Of a stretch of 64,000 nt of DNA, positions 1 to 9,178 are shown piece by piece. Below the pieces are notes generated by a model that searched no databases, was not told where the DNA came from, and saw only the letters and a list, made by a program, of their open reading frames with translations. Position numbers and translations under genes: made by a program. Each line of letters starts with the position of its first letter. Within the stretch, counting starts at the first letter, position 1. The stretch comes from Mycobacterium kyorinense (GTDB taxonomy: Bacteria; Actinomycetota; Actinomycetes; Mycobacteriales; Mycobacteriaceae), in assembly GCF_002101735.1 (NCBI RefSeq), contig NZ_LQPE01000031.1:48476-112475 (forward strand), read 5' to 3'.

Positions 1-827
1 CGCCAGCCGGCCTCGCCGTCGAGCTGGTCGACCACCGCTTTTTTCACCTCGTTGATCAGGGCCGGGGCGAAATGGTCGTCGGTGGGCAGCAGTTCGGCCT
101 GCGGGGTGATCACTACCCCGGGCAGCTGGCCGATCGCGGGTGCGACGTTGTTGTTGTCGTCGACCCGCAGCGTGATCAGGTCCAGCGGTTTGGCCGACGA
201 GCTGGCCTGCTCGGCCAGTTGCTGCGGGTCGTTCAGCGCGTCGTCGAAGGGGTGCAGCACATCGACGACGGCGCGGGCCGTCGAGATCAGGTTCGGCCCA
301 GCCCGGGTGGCGTCGAGCGTGTAGTGGTAGAGGTAGCCGGGTGCCAGCACGTCGGTGCCGCCGACTTCGTTGACCGAGGCGCGCCGTGGCGGGTCTGCCC
401 GCAGCGCGAACGTCTGATGCTCACCCAGCCGCGGGTGCAGGTCGGTGGTGCTCCACCGCACCAGCCAGCGGCCCTCGTCGCGGGCCATCTTCAGCTGTCC
501 CTCGTAGGCCCAGGTCCGGTTCTTGGGCAGATGCCAGGTGTAGCGGTAGGCCACCGTGCCGGTGTCCTCGGTGTACTTCGAGCCGAGCACTTCGGCGTCC
601 AGGTGGGTGGCCTGCAGGCCGGCCCACGCCGCGTTGAGCGCTTCGCGGGCATCGCTCGGGTCGTCGCTGAGGTCGGCGGCCGCCGCGGTCTCACCGGTGG
701 AAAGCGCGGCGAAGAACCGCTGGGCCGCCGGCGCCGGGCCGTCCGGACGCGGCGTACAGGCCGGCACAGCGATCGCGAAGCCCAGCAGAACAGTGACTGC
801 TGATGCGATTGTGGTCTTAGTTGCCAT
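1..827 (-). CDS. Penicillin-binding lipoprotein, N-terminal part (Rv2864c-like)
   Basis: The gene runs off the left edge, so only the first ~275 residues are visible. The ATG at 827 opens a signal peptide with a lipobox (A-V-P-A-C, lipid-modified Cys24), so the product should be anchored outside the membrane. What follows (about residues 30-150) looks like the NTF2-like N-terminal domain of MecA-type class B penicillin-binding proteins, followed by the start of the dimerisation region. The transpeptidase domain would lie beyond the window. The family cross-links peptidoglycan. Identity as the Rv2864c orthologue rests on this domain pattern and on synteny with the GNAT, ispG and rip1 genes upstream. 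Confidence 0.8.
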   Translation of the reverse strand, partial: MATKTTIASAVTVLLGFAIAVPACTPRPDGPAPAAQRFFAALSTGETAAAADLSDDPSDAREALNAAWAGLQATHLDAEVLGSKYTEDTGTVAYRYTWHLPKNRTWAYEGQLKMARDEGRWLVRWSTTDLHPRLGEHQTFALRADPPRRASVNEVGGTDVLAPGYLYHYTLDATRAGPNLISTARAVVDVLHPFDDALNDPQQLAEQASSSAKPLDLITLRVDDNNNVAPAIGQLPGVVITPQAELLPTDDHFAPALINEVKKAVVDQLDGEAGW

Positions 828-998
828 TGAGGCTGATGTTACGAAGTGGTCTCGCCCGACGGTCGGAGGCGCACCGAGACCCAACCGTGACTCAGGGTTG
901 CGTCGTCGCTCTGGCCGCTACTTCGGCGAAACTTAAACGTCTGCGATCCTGCCCGGCGTGTCGTCGCAACCAGTTAAATGTCGCGCAGCCAAGCGAGC

Positions 999-1853
999 TC
1001 AGTCGAGCAGCACCGTCGCGAAGCTGCCTACTTCGGTGAAGCCGACGCGCGAGTACGCGGCGCGGGCCACGGTGTTGAAGCTGTTGACGTACAGGCTGGC
1101 GATGCGTCCGGTGCCGACGATCACCGCCGCCAGCGTCGCGGTGCCCGCGGTTCCCAGGCCCTGGCCACGCCGATCCGGATGCACCCACACGCCCTGGATC
1201 TGGCCGACGGCCGGAGACTGCGACCCGACCTCGGCCTTGAAGACGACCTGCCCGTGCTCGAAGCGGGCCCACGCCCGGCCCTGGGTGATCAGGTTGGCCA
1301 CCCGGCGGCGATAGCCGCGGCCGCCGTCGCCGAGCCGCGGATCCACCCCGACCTCGCCGATGAACATGTCGACGGCGGCCACCAGGTAGGCGTCGATTTC
1401 GGTGAGCTTGACCTGGCGCACCTCAGGGTCGATCGCGCAGTCAGGCATGCGGCCCAGCGCCATCAGCGGCTGATGCTCCCGCACGTCGCGGGCCGGACCC
1501 CAGGCCGGTTCGAGCCGTCGCCACATCGGCATCACCAGTTCGGCCCGGCCCACCAGCGACGAACATCGCCGCGAGGCGCTCATCGCCTCGTCCGCGAAGG
1601 CGTTCAGGTCGGCCGGCCGCCCGCGCAGCGGAATCAGGTTTGGGCCTGCGTAGCAAAGGGATTCATCGACGCCGCGGCGGGTCCACAGTTCGCCGCCGAT
1701 CGCCGACGGCTCGATGCCGTGGTCGGCGACCCGCGCAGCGACCATGCACGACCCGACGGGGTCGTGGTCGAGAACGCGGCGCACCGCCGCCACATCCCGC
1801 ACCACCGACACCCGTCGCTGGTCGACCAAGCGGTGGATGGGCGGAGCCGACAT
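999..1853 (-). CDS. GNAT-family N-acetyltransferase (Rv2867c-like)
   Basis: The 284-residue product starts M-S-A-P-P-I-H. Its C-terminal half carries the GNAT acetyl-CoA fold: the segment around residues 215-250 has a V-x-P-x-x-R-G-x-G-x-A motif A (V-H-P-D-R-R-G-Q-G-L-G) that binds the pyrophosphate of acetyl-CoA. The N-terminal half is less typical and is probably an extra substrate-recognition domain. The acceptor is unknown. It lies 31 bp downstream of ispG on the same strand, the position of Rv2867c in M. tuberculosis, so it is probably the last gene of the dxr-rip1-ispG unit. Confidence 0.85.
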   Translation of the reverse strand: MSAPPIHRLVDQRRVSVVRDVAAVRRVLDHDPVGSCMVAARVADHGIEPSAIGGELWTRRGVDESLCYAGPNLIPLRGRPADLNAFADEAMSASRRCSSLVGRAELVMPMWRRLEPAWGPARDVREHQPLMALGRMPDCAIDPEVRQVKLTEIDAYLVAAVDMFIGEVGVDPRLGDGGRGYRRRVANLITQGRAWARFEHGQVVFKAEVGSQSPAVGQIQGVWVHPDRRGQGLGTAGTATLAAVIVGTGRIASLYVNSFNTVARAAYSRVGFTEVGSFATVLLD

Positions 1854-1884
1854 CGTGACTCTTTCTGCGAGCAGGCGGGCTCTC

Positions 1885-3030
1885 TCAGCTTACGGTCACG
1901 ACGGGCGAACCGCTCGCAGTACCTTGCTCACCGGCGAGCCGCAGGGCCTCTTCGATCAGCGTCTCGACGATCTGCGCCTCGGGCACCGTCTTGATGACCT
2001 CGCCGCGCACGAAGATCTGGCCTTTGCCGTTGCCCGACGCCACCCCGAGGTCGGCTTCGCGGGCCTCCCCCGGCCCGTTGACGACGCAGCCCATCACCGC
2101 CACCCGCAGCGGCACGTCCAGGCCGTCCAGACCGGCGCTGACCTGGTTGGCCAGCGTGTAGACGTCGACCTGGGCACGCCCGCAGGACGGGCAGGACACG
2201 ATCTCCAGCCCGCGCGGCCGCAGGTTCAGCGACTCGAGGATCTGGTTGCCGACCTTGACCTCTTCGACCGGCGGCGCCGACAGCGACACCCGGATGGTGT
2301 CGCCGATGCCTTTGCTCAGCAGCGCACCGAACGCCACGGCCGACTTGATGGTGCCCTGGAACGCCGGCCCGGCCTCGGTGACCCCGAGGTGCAGCGGGTA
2401 GTCGCACTGTGCGGCCAGCTGCTCGTAGGCCGCGACCATGACGACCGGGTCGCTGTGCTTGACGCTGATCTTGATATTGCCGAAGCCGTGTTCCTCGAAC
2501 AGCGACGCCTCCCACAGCGCGGACTCCACCAGCGCCTCCGGCGTGGCCTTGCCGTATTTGGCCATGAACCGCTTGTCCAGCGATCCGGCGTTGACGCCGA
2601 TGCGGATCGGAATGCCTGCTGCCGCAGCGGCTTTGGCGACCTCGGCGACACGGCCGTCGAATTCCTTGATGTTGCCGGGGTTTACCCGCACGGCAGCACA
2701 ACCCGCGTCGATCGCGGCGAAGATGTACTTGGGCTGGAAGTGGATGTCGGCGATCACCGGAATCTGGCTGTGACGCGCGATTTCGGCCAGCGCGTCGGCG
2801 TCCTCCTGGCGCGGGCAGGCCACCCGGACGATGTCGCAGCCGGCGGCGGTCAGCTCGGCGATCTGCTGCAGCGTGGCGTTGACGTCGTGGGTTTTGGTGG
2901 TGGTCATCGACTGCACGGCGATCGGGTAGTCGCTGCCGACGCCGACGTCGCCGACCATCAGCTGGCGGGTCTTGCGCCGCGGCGCCAACGTGGGCGCCGG
3001 CGGTGCCGGCATGCCCAGTCCGACAGACAT
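1885..3030 (-). CDS. ispG: 4-hydroxy-3-methylbut-2-en-1-yl diphosphate synthase
   Basis: IspG (GcpE) reduces MEcPP to HMBPP in the MEP isoprenoid pathway, using a [4Fe-4S] cluster. The start M-S-V-G-L-G was chosen because AGGAG lies 7 bp upstream of that ATG; an in-frame extension upstream is rip1 sequence read in another frame. The product has 381 residues, close to the usual mycobacterial length. The N-terminal TIM-barrel signature is present ([10 protein letters not shown]). So are the C-terminal cluster motifs C-P-S-C-G-R and G-C-V-V-N-G-P-G-E. It lies 11 bp after rip1, and dxr of the same pathway is two genes upstream, which supports one operon. Confidence 0.97.
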   Translation of the reverse strand: MSVGLGMPAPPAPTLAPRRKTRQLMVGDVGVGSDYPIAVQSMTTTKTHDVNATLQQIAELTAAGCDIVRVACPRQEDADALAEIARHSQIPVIADIHFQPKYIFAAIDAGCAAVRVNPGNIKEFDGRVAEVAKAAAAAGIPIRIGVNAGSLDKRFMAKYGKATPEALVESALWEASLFEEHGFGNIKISVKHSDPVVMVAAYEQLAAQCDYPLHLGVTEAGPAFQGTIKSAVAFGALLSKGIGDTIRVSLSAPPVEEVKVGNQILESLNLRPRGLEIVSCPSCGRAQVDVYTLANQVSAGLDGLDVPLRVAVMGCVVNGPGEAREADLGVASGNGKGQIFVRGEVIKTVPEAQIVETLIEEALRLAGEQGTASGSPVVTVS

Positions 3031-3041
3031 GAGTGAATCTC

Positions 3042-4250
3042 CTACTGGAACAACCTGATCGGGTTGACCAGGTCGGCGGTAACGGTCAGCAGCATGTAGC
3101 CGACCACCACGACCAGGATGACGTAGGTGGCCGGCATCAGCTTGAGGTAGTTGACGGGCGCCGCGGCGACCATGCCGCGCGCCGACCGGATCATGTTGCG
3201 GATCTTCTCGTACACCGCGATCGCGATGTGCCCGCCGTCGAACGGCAGCAGCGGCAGCAGGTTGATGGCGCCCAGCACGAAGTTCAACTGGGCCAAAAAG
3301 AACCAGAACGCCACCCACAGCCCGTGGTCGACGGTGTCGCCGCCGATGATGCTGGCGCCGACGACGCTGATCGGGGTTTCGGGATCACGTTCTCCGCCGC
3401 CGATCGAGTGCACCAGCGCGCCGACCTTGGTGGGAATCTTGGCCAGCGACTTCCCCAGCTCCACGGACAGGTCGCCGGTGAACGTGAAGGTGGCGGGCAC
3501 CGCGGTCAGCACGTTGTACTTCGTCGGCCCGGACAGCGCGCTGCTGCTGATCCCGATCGCGCCGACGGTCGACGCGGAGTCGGCGTGCTGGGACGTGAAC
3601 CGCTTTGTCTGCGCGACGTTCACGGTGAACTCGAGCCGGCGGCCGTCGCGCTCCACCACCACCGGTGTGGGCCCGCTGCGCGGCTGTACGGCGGCCTGCA
3701 CGTCCGCGAAGCTGCGCACGTCCTTGCCGGCGACCTTGACGATCACGTCGCCGGGCTTGATCCCGGCGACGGCCGCCGGCCCCGGACCGGTGCACTGGCC
3801 GAGCTCACCCTTGCTGACTTCCGGTGCCACACAAGCGGTTCCGCCGACGACAGCGCGGGTGTCGGGGTGCAGGTTCGGCAGCCCCCAGATGACGGCGATG
3901 CCGTAGATCAGCACCAGGCCGATCAGGAAGTTCATCCCCGGACCGGCCAGCAACACCGCGCTGCGCTTCCAGGTCTTCTGCTTGTACATGGCGCGGTCGC
4001 GTTCGTCGGGCCGCAGTTCTTCGACCGCCGTCATCCCGGCGATGTCACAGAAGCCGCCGGCCGGGATCGCCTTGAGGCCGTATTCGGTTTCGCCGCGCCG
4101 CGTCGACCACAGCGTCGGGCCGAAGCCGACGAAGTAGCGGCGCACCTTCATCCCGGTGGCGCGCGCGACCCACATGTGACCGCACTCGTGCAGCGCCACC
4201 GAGATCAAGATGGCGAGCGCGAATGCCACGATGCCGACGACGAACATCAT
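3042..4250 (-). CDS. rip1: Site-2 intramembrane metalloprotease Rip1
   Basis: A zinc protease that cuts anti-sigma factors within the membrane; in M. tuberculosis Rip1 controls several sigma-factor pathways. The 402-residue product begins M-M-F-V-V-G-I. The zinc motif H-E-C-G-H lies at residues 21-25 inside the first membrane segment. A PDZ domain sits in the middle, around G-I-K-P-G-D-V-I, and the third zinc ligand region [12 protein letters not shown] lies near the C terminus with further membrane segments. The ATG overlaps the dxr stop by four bases (ATGA type), which suggests translational coupling. The gene sits between two MEP-pathway genes, as in other mycobacteria. Confidence 0.97.
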   Translation of the reverse strand: MMFVVGIVAFALAILISVALHECGHMWVARATGMKVRRYFVGFGPTLWSTRRGETEYGLKAIPAGGFCDIAGMTAVEELRPDERDRAMYKQKTWKRSAVLLAGPGMNFLIGLVLIYGIAVIWGLPNLHPDTRAVVGGTACVAPEVSKGELGQCTGPGPAAVAGIKPGDVIVKVAGKDVRSFADVQAAVQPRSGPTPVVVERDGRRLEFTVNVAQTKRFTSQHADSASTVGAIGISSSALSGPTKYNVLTAVPATFTFTGDLSVELGKSLAKIPTKVGALVHSIGGGERDPETPISVVGASIIGGDTVDHGLWVAFWFFLAQLNFVLGAINLLPLLPFDGGHIAIAVYEKIRNMIRSARGMVAAAPVNYLKLMPATYVILVVVVGYMLLTVTADLVNPIRLFQ

Positions 4251-5404
4251 CGGGTAGGTATGACCTCCTGTGTGACGGCACGCTGCGCCCGTTCGCGGGC
4301 CCAGCGCTGCGCGTCGAGTACGTCTTCCACGGTAGCGGGTAATTGCGACCATTGGTCGGCGGCGCTCAGCACCTCGGCGATCGTGCGAACGATCGCGGGG
4401 AAACGGATCCGCCCGGCCAGGAACGCCGCCGCGGCTTCTTCGTTGGCCGCGTTGTAGACGGCGGTCAGGCAGCCGCCGGCCCGGCCGGCCTGCCGGGCGA
4501 GCTCGACAGCCGGAAACACCGCGGTGTCCAGCGGCTCGAAGTCCCAGCTCGACGCGGTGGAAAAGTCGCAGGCGGCCGCGGCGCCGGGCACGCGGTCCGG
4601 CCAGCCCAGGGCCAGCGCGATCGGCAGCTTCATGTCCGGCGGGCTGGCCTGGGCGATCGTCGAGCCGTCGGTGAAGGTGACCATCGAATGCACGATCGAC
4701 TGCGGGTGCACGACGACATCGATGCGCTCGTACGGGATGCCGAACAGCAGGTGGGTCTCGATGAGCTCGAGCCCCTTGTTGACCAGCGACGCCGAGTTCA
4801 GCGTGTTCATCGGGCCCATCGACCAGGTCGGATGCACGCCGGCCTGCTCGGGAGTGACGTGCTCGAGGTCGGCGGCCGACCAGCCGCGGAACGGCCCGCC
4901 CGAGGCGGTCAGCACGATCTTGGCGACCTCGTGCGGGCCGCCGCTGCGCAGACATTGCGCCATCGCGGAGTGCTCGGAGTCGACGGGCACGATCTGGCCG
5001 GGCTTGGCCGCCTGCAGCACCAGCGGCCCGCCGGCGACCAGCGACTCCTTGTTGGCCAGGGCCAGCCGGGCGCCGGTTGCCAGCGCGGCAAGCGTCGGCC
5101 GCAGGCCCAGCGCGCCGACCAGGGCGTTGAGCACGACGTCGGCGTCGGTGTTCTCGACCAGCCGGGTGACGGCGTCGGGGCCGCGGTAGGTGACGTCGCC
5201 GATCGCCGCGCCCTCGTCGGCGACGGCTATGTTCGTCACCTGAGTCTCGGCGCGCTGCCGGGCGAGCAGGTCGGGGTTCGCGCCGCCGGCGGCCAACCCG
5301 ACCAGCTCGAAGCGATCGGGGTTGGCGGCGATGACCTCCAGCGCCTGGGTCCCGATCGAGCCGGTGCTGCCCAGCACCAGGACGCGCAGGCGGTCGCTTG
5401 TCAC
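4247..5404 (-). CDS. dxr: 1-deoxy-D-xylulose 5-phosphate reductoisomerase
   Basis: Converts DXP to MEP with NADPH, the first committed step of the MEP pathway and the fosmidomycin target. The GTG at 5404 was chosen because the nucleotide-binding loop G-S-T-G-S-I-G follows within about 15 residues, as is usual; the much longer open frame upstream is noise. The 385-residue product shows A-L-A-N-K-E-S, the metal-binding segment [16 protein letters not shown] and H-P-T-W-S-M-G. M. tuberculosis Dxr is slightly longer at the N terminus. The stop overlaps the rip1 start by four bases. Confidence 0.96.
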   Translation of the reverse strand: MTSDRLRVLVLGSTGSIGTQALEVIAANPDRFELVGLAAGGANPDLLARQRAETQVTNIAVADEGAAIGDVTYRGPDAVTRLVENTDADVVLNALVGALGLRPTLAALATGARLALANKESLVAGGPLVLQAAKPGQIVPVDSEHSAMAQCLRSGGPHEVAKIVLTASGGPFRGWSAADLEHVTPEQAGVHPTWSMGPMNTLNSASLVNKGLELIETHLLFGIPYERIDVVVHPQSIVHSMVTFTDGSTIAQASPPDMKLPIALALGWPDRVPGAAAACDFSTASSWDFEPLDTAVFPAVELARQAGRAGGCLTAVYNAANEEAAAAFLAGRIRFPAIVRTIAEVLSAADQWSQLPATVEDVLDAQRWARERAQRAVTQEVIPTR

Positions 5405-5494
5405 CAATTCATTGTGCCGCGCCTGTCTAACCCTCGCGTTTAGCGCCAGACCAAAGCGGGAAAGGGGACGAACACCTACCGAGAGGATGGCAGC

Positions 5495-6166
5495 ATGAAC
5501 AGACCGCTTGCCGCGGCCGGCGTCGTCGCGCTGGCAGTGACGGTGTCGTCGGCCTGTACCACCGAGGTCCACGAACCGGTCCAATCCGCGCCATCCACCG
5601 TGACCACCACAGTGGTCATCACCTCGCCCACGGCCGCGACCACCACCGGAACCGCTGCTCCCGCAGGGAATCCCATCGGCCCCGGCTGTGCGGAGTACGA
5701 GCAGCAGGTGCCCACCGGGCCCGGTTCGGTGTCGGGCATGGCCAAAGACCCGGTCGCCGTCGCCGCGTCGAACAACCCTCGGCTGACGACGCTGACCCAG
5801 GCCCTGTCGGGCCGGATGAACCCGGACGTGAACCTCGTCGACACGGTGAACAAGGCCCAGTTCACTCTGTTCGCGCCGACGGATCAGGCGTTCGCCAAGC
5901 TCGACCCCGCCACGATGGACCGGTTCAAGACCGACGCGGCGTTCCTCAACAGCGTGCTGACCTACCACCTGGTCAACGGGCAGCTGACCCCCGCCCAGGT
6001 CGACGGCGTACACCAGACGCTCGACGCCAACACCACGCTGACCGTGACCGGCACCGCCGACAGCCTCAAGGTCAACGACGCCGCCGTCACCTGCGGCGGC
6101 ATCAGCACCGCGAACGCGCAGCTCTTCATGCTCGACACCGTGCTGATGCCCCCGCCTGCCCCATAG
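5495..6166 (+). CDS. mpt83: Fasciclin-domain surface lipoprotein, MPT83-like
   Basis: The 223-residue product has a signal peptide ending in a lipobox (V-S-S-A-C, Cys21), then a Thr/Pro/Ala-rich linker to about residue 65. A single fasciclin domain follows from about residue 85 to the end, with the H1 motif F-T-L-F-A-P-T-D and the H2-region segment L-T-Y-H-L. MPT83 is a cell-surface lipoprotein antigen linked to adhesion and host sensing. It diverges from dxr, as Rv2873 does. The secreted partner gene mpt70 and dipZ, which flank mpt83 in M. tuberculosis, are absent here. A stand-alone fasciclin lipoprotein paralogue is the alternative. Confidence 0.88.
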   Translation: MNRPLAAAGVVALAVTVSSACTTEVHEPVQSAPSTVTTTVVITSPTAATTTGTAAPAGNPIGPGCAEYEQQVPTGPGSVSGMAKDPVAVAASNNPRLTTLTQALSGRMNPDVNLVDTVNKAQFTLFAPTDQAFAKLDPATMDRFKTDAAFLNSVLTYHLVNGQLTPAQVDGVHQTLDANTTLTVTGTADSLKVNDAAVTCGGISTANAQLFMLDTVLMPPPAP

Positions 6167-6235
6167 GCCCGGTCCTCTGCCCGGCGTGTGCCAGAATGTC
6201 GGGGCATCAGCTAGCCCAATCTGGAGGTAATCGCC

Positions 6236-6490
6236 GTGGTCGGTACCGAGGTCGAACGCCACACCGGGGTCGATGTTGCCGACGTGCCGTCCGCCGACTG
6301 GGGCTGGAGCAAGATCAACCACCGCACCTGGCGCATCCTCGGGCTGTGCATCGCCGGGTTCCTGCTGCTGATGCTGCGCGGCAACCACGTCGGCCACATC
6401 GAGAACTGGTTTTTGATCAGCTTCGCCGCGCTGACGCTGTTCGTCGTGGTGCGCGACTGGTGGGGCCGCCGCCGCGGCTGGATCAGGTAA
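6236..6490 (+). CDS. DUF2631 small membrane protein (Rv2876-like)
   Basis: An 84-residue protein starting at a GTG preceded by GGAGGT at 8-bp spacing. It has an acidic N terminus, the motif W-G-W-S-K-I-N-H, and two hydrophobic helices (about residues 33-48 and 55-72) with a basic C terminus (G-R-R-R-G-W). That is the layout of DUF2631 proteins, which are confined to actinobacteria and have no known function. Its stop overlaps the end of the convergent DUF4097 gene by eight bases. Confidence 0.85.
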   Translation: MVGTEVERHTGVDVADVPSADWGWSKINHRTWRILGLCIAGFLLLMLRGNHVGHIENWFLISFAALTLFVVVRDWWGRRRGWIR

Positions 6491-7232
6491 GGGTCGCGAC
6501 GGCCCGGTGGATATCGACGTCCCCGGACCCGGTTCGCACCTTCACCGTCAGCGTCTCGTCGCCGTCCTCGGGCCCACCCGCAGGCTCCAAGCGGTTGGTG
6601 ACGAGACCGGAGCCGGTCATGATGTCGAGGCGGGCGGCGCTGCCCTGCGGAACACCGATTTCGACGGCGCCGCTGCTGGTATACGCGGTAACAGCGCCCC
6701 TGACCGCCGCCGCGATGCGGACCGAACCGGATGCCGTTTGCGACTTCACCCGGCCGCGCAACCGATCCAGCGACAGCGAGCCGCTGGCAGCCTGGAACTT
6801 CAGGTCACCGTCGAGCTCGGCGATGTCGGCCCCGCCCGAGGAGGCGGAGGCCTTGAGCTGGCCGGTAATCGATTGCGCGACAAGGCTTCCGCTCGCTGAC
6901 GAAAAGTCGAAATCCGCGAATTCGCCGTCGGCGCGTACGTCGGCGGACGCCACAGCGACGCGGATCCGGGAGTGCGACGGCAGTTCGACGACGATGTCGA
7001 CCGCGCCCATCCGATACCCGAGGAAGCCGAATTTCGCCGGCGCGACGGTCAGCTGACCGTTGGCGTAGGACACCCGCGCCTGTTCGGCGGCGCGGACGTC
7101 GGCGGGGCGGTTCGGGTCGCGTGGGCTGACCTCGACGACGGTGTCGGTCCGGTCGGTGGCGATCAGCCGGATCGAGCCGGCGGCCGCGTCGATGCGGGCG
7201 GAGATGGGCTCGGGTGTGGCAAACGTGGGCAT
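6483..7232 (-). CDS. DUF4097-family protein
   Basis: The 249-residue product is made of repeating short beta-strand units in which S-G alternates with V, I and L (for example [23 protein letters not shown]). This is the right-handed beta-helix pattern of DUF4097 proteins. No signal peptide or membrane segment is visible, so it is probably cytoplasmic. It lies 20 bp downstream of a ribbon-helix-helix regulator on the same strand and is probably transcribed with it. Such two-gene units (regulator plus DUF4097) occur widely in actinobacteria; the role is not known. Confidence 0.8.
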   Translation of the reverse strand: MPTFATPEPISARIDAAAGSIRLIATDRTDTVVEVSPRDPNRPADVRAAEQARVSYANGQLTVAPAKFGFLGYRMGAVDIVVELPSHSRIRVAVASADVRADGEFADFDFSSASGSLVAQSITGQLKASASSGGADIAELDGDLKFQAASGSLSLDRLRGRVKSQTASGSVRIAAAVRGAVTAYTSSGAVEIGVPQGSAARLDIMTGSGLVTNRLEPAGGPEDGDETLTVKVRTGSGDVDIHRAVATLT

Positions 7233-7252
7233 CGGGCCTCCTTTGTCGGTTC

Positions 7253-7711
7253 TCAGCGCACCCAGCCGGTGACGTGATGGCGGGTGTCGGTTCGTGGCGG
7301 CGGTTCGACACGCGCCGCGGCGGCGCGGACCAACCAGGCGTTCAGGGAGATGCCGTCGCGGCGGGCGGCGGCCTCGATCCCGGTCCGCAGCGATTCCGGT
7401 AACCGCAGGGTCACCCGCCAGGTACCGCCCTCGTCGTCGACCACGGGGGCCTGGGCGGGCGGCTCGTCGAGCGGTGGGCTCACGACGAACTCCGGGTCGC
7501 GGCCGCGCAGCCGAACCTCGACCGAGCGCGGCGCGAGCTCGCGGGTGATCTCTTCGGCACCCGCCGCCAAAGCCTGCAGCAGCGCCAGCCGGATTGCCGA
7601 CTCCAGCGGCGCGCTCAGCCGATCGGCCAGCTCCTGGATCTCGGACCCGCCTGCAGCGGCGGCGACGCCGAGCTCGTGGCGGACCGCGTCGATGTACGGC
7701 TGCAACTCCAT
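7253..7711 (-). CDS. Ribbon-helix-helix DNA-binding protein (HicB/Arc type), probable autoregulator
   Basis: The 152-residue product ends in a ribbon-helix-helix segment (about residues 100-140): the strand T-W-R-V-T-L-R-L-P, then P-E-S-L-R-T-G-I-E-A-A-A-R-R-D-G-I-S-L-N-A-W-style helices, as in HicB or Arc repressors. The N-terminal ~70 residues are helical and similar to the sensor part of bacterial DUF1778/HicB-like regulators. Its own start codon is part of a perfect 19-bp palindrome, a good candidate operator. The downstream gene is the DUF4097 protein, so it probably represses this two-gene unit. No toxin gene is adjacent. Confidence 0.75.
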   Translation of the reverse strand: MELQPYIDAVRHELGVAAAAGGSEIQELADRLSAPLESAIRLALLQALAAGAEEITRELAPRSVEVRLRGRDPEFVVSPPLDEPPAQAPVVDDEGGTWRVTLRLPESLRTGIEAAARRDGISLNAWLVRAAAARVEPPPRTDTRHHVTGWVR

Positions 7712-7741
7712 GATGTCATTATGACATCATCATGGTGTCAT
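7711..7741. promoter_or_regulatory. Palindromic operator at the start of the ribbon-helix-helix gene
   Basis: TGATGTCAT at 7711-7719 and ATGACATCA at 7721-7729 form a perfect 9-bp inverted repeat with a one-base spacer. A third half-site with one mismatch (TGGTGTCAT) follows at 7733-7741. The first base is part of the start codon of the regulator gene, so a bound dimer would block both transcription and translation start. Short half-sites repeated at near-helical spacing are typical of ribbon-helix-helix proteins. The assignment to this regulator is inferred from position. Confidence 0.7.
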
Positions 7742-7742
7742 T

Positions 7743-8597
7743 TCAAGTGTCGTGATGGCGTCGCCGGTAGCGAGCGGTGGCGAGCGCGGCCGCGATCAGC
7801 AGAAGCAGTGCCAGCAGCCAGGGCCAGGCGCCGTGCTGGTGGACCCATCCGGCCAGCGCTCCCTGCACGCGGCCGGCCGCCGCGATCACGGTGTCCTGCG
7901 GGTGCCCATGTAGGGCGAACAACCGCACCTCGTAGAGGCCGTAGTAGCCGACGTAGAGCCCGACGACCACCAGCAGTGCGCCGCCGGCCCGGTTCACGAA
8001 CGGCAGGATTCGCCGCAGGCGATCGGCCAGCGCCGAGCTCGCGCACGCGGCGGCGACCGCCAGTACGCCCACCACCAAGGTGAGCCCGGCGACGTAGGCC
8101 AGGTAGATCGACACGCCGCCGAGGATCGATCCGCCACGCAAACCGGCCGCGGTGACCGCCAGAAACGGACCGACGGTGCACGACAGCGAGGCGATTGCGT
8201 AGCTGAGGCCGTAGCCGTACATCGAGCCCAGCCGGACCGTCGGGGCTCGTTGCGCGCCAAGCTGTTTGGGTATCAGCACGGTCAGCTCCCGGCCGCATAG
8301 CAGCCAAATGCCAAGGGCGACAAGCACAACGCCGATCAATACCGTCACGTAGGGCAGGTAGTGCTGCACCGCCGCCGCCGCCGACACGGTGAGCGCGCCG
8401 AACACGCCGAACACCGTCAGAAAGCCCAGCGCCATCCCGACGGTGGCCACCAATGCGCGGCCGACCGACGTCAGTCCCGCTGATCCGCTGCCGCGTACCA
8501 CCAGAACGAGATAGCCGGGCAGCATGGCGAATCCGCACGGGTTCAGCGCCGCAACCAATCCGGCGGCGAACGCCAAACCCACCAGGCCTTGGTCCAC
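7743..8597 (-). CDS. CcdA/DsbD-family thiol-disulfide membrane transporter (Rv2877c-like)
   Basis: The 284-residue product has about seven to eight hydrophobic helices. The family signature L-N-P-C-G-F-A-M-L-P-G-Y near residue 20 contributes one of the two redox cysteines; the second lies in S-L-S-C-T-V-G-P-F. CcdA proteins carry reducing equivalents across the membrane to extracytoplasmic thioredoxin-like proteins. The GTG at 8597 lies 3 bp after the stop of mpt53, which encodes such a partner, so the two form an operon and probably a functional pair. The same pair is Rv2877c-Rv2878c in M. tuberculosis. Confidence 0.9.
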   Translation of the reverse strand: MDQGLVGLAFAAGLVAALNPCGFAMLPGYLVLVVRGSGSAGLTSVGRALVATVGMALGFLTVFGVFGALTVSAAAAVQHYLPYVTVLIGVVLVALGIWLLCGRELTVLIPKQLGAQRAPTVRLGSMYGYGLSYAIASLSCTVGPFLAVTAAGLRGGSILGGVSIYLAYVAGLTLVVGVLAVAAACASSALADRLRRILPFVNRAGGALLVVVGLYVGYYGLYEVRLFALHGHPQDTVIAAAGRVQGALAGWVHQHGAWPWLLALLLLIAAALATARYRRRHHDT

Positions 8598-8600
8598 CGA

Positions 8601-9107
8601 TTACTTGAGTGCCGCCACCCGGTCGGACAGCTCTTGCTGGGGCATGGCCGCGGTCGGGTTGTTCACGAACGTCGACGTGCCGTCGGCGCGGTAGAACACA
8701 TACGCAGGCTGCCAGGGCACGTTGTAGCGCGCCCAGATCGACCCGTCGGCGTCGTTGAGGTTGGTGAAGTTCAGGTTGTACTTGGAGACGAAGTTCTGCA
8801 TCGCGCCGACATCCGAATGCGCCGCGACGCCCACGAACGTGACCCCGGGATTCGCGGCCGCAACCTGGCTGACACCGGGCGCTTCGGCGTTGCAGTACGG
8901 GCACCACGGCGTCCAGAACCACAGCACTGCCGGCTTGCCCTGCAGGCTGGCGCCGTTGAACGGGGCTCCGCTCAGCGTGGTCGCGGTGAAATTCAGCCGA
9001 TCATCGGCTGCATGCGCACGCGGTGCCAGGCTTGGCGCTGCCGCAAGAGCGACGCTGATGACAACCAGGGCAACGAGTTTCGTCAGGATGGAACAGTGAA
9101 CCCTCAT
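8601..9107 (-). CDS. mpt53: Secreted thioredoxin-fold oxidoreductase MPT53
   Basis: The 168-residue product has an N-terminal signal peptide ending near A-R-A-H-A-A (residue ~34) and a thioredoxin fold with the active site W-C-P-Y-C at residues 68-72. The cis-proline loop is P-W-Q-P-A-Y. M. tuberculosis MPT53 is an extracellular DsbE-like protein that oxidises substrate thiols. It is followed at 3 bp by the CcdA-like gene. The GAAAGG upstream of the ATG is an acceptable ribosome-binding site. Confidence 0.93.
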   Translation of the reverse strand: MRVHCSILTKLVALVVISVALAAAPSLAPRAHAADDRLNFTATTLSGAPFNGASLQGKPAVLWFWTPWCPYCNAEAPGVSQVAAANPGVTFVGVAAHSDVGAMQNFVSKYNLNFTNLNDADGSIWARYNVPWQPAYVFYRADGTSTFVNNPTAAMPQQELSDRVAALK

Positions 9108-9178
9108 GGCAGGCCTTTCGTTTTCATGTTTGCCTTAACCACGTAAAGCTGGCCGGGTTTAGTTCAAAATACGCCGAA

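Noticed and set aside
4247..6397. A 716-codon extended form of Dxr.
   Set aside because: The extension runs antisense through mpt83 and has low-complexity composition; the GTG at 5404 gives the normal enzyme.
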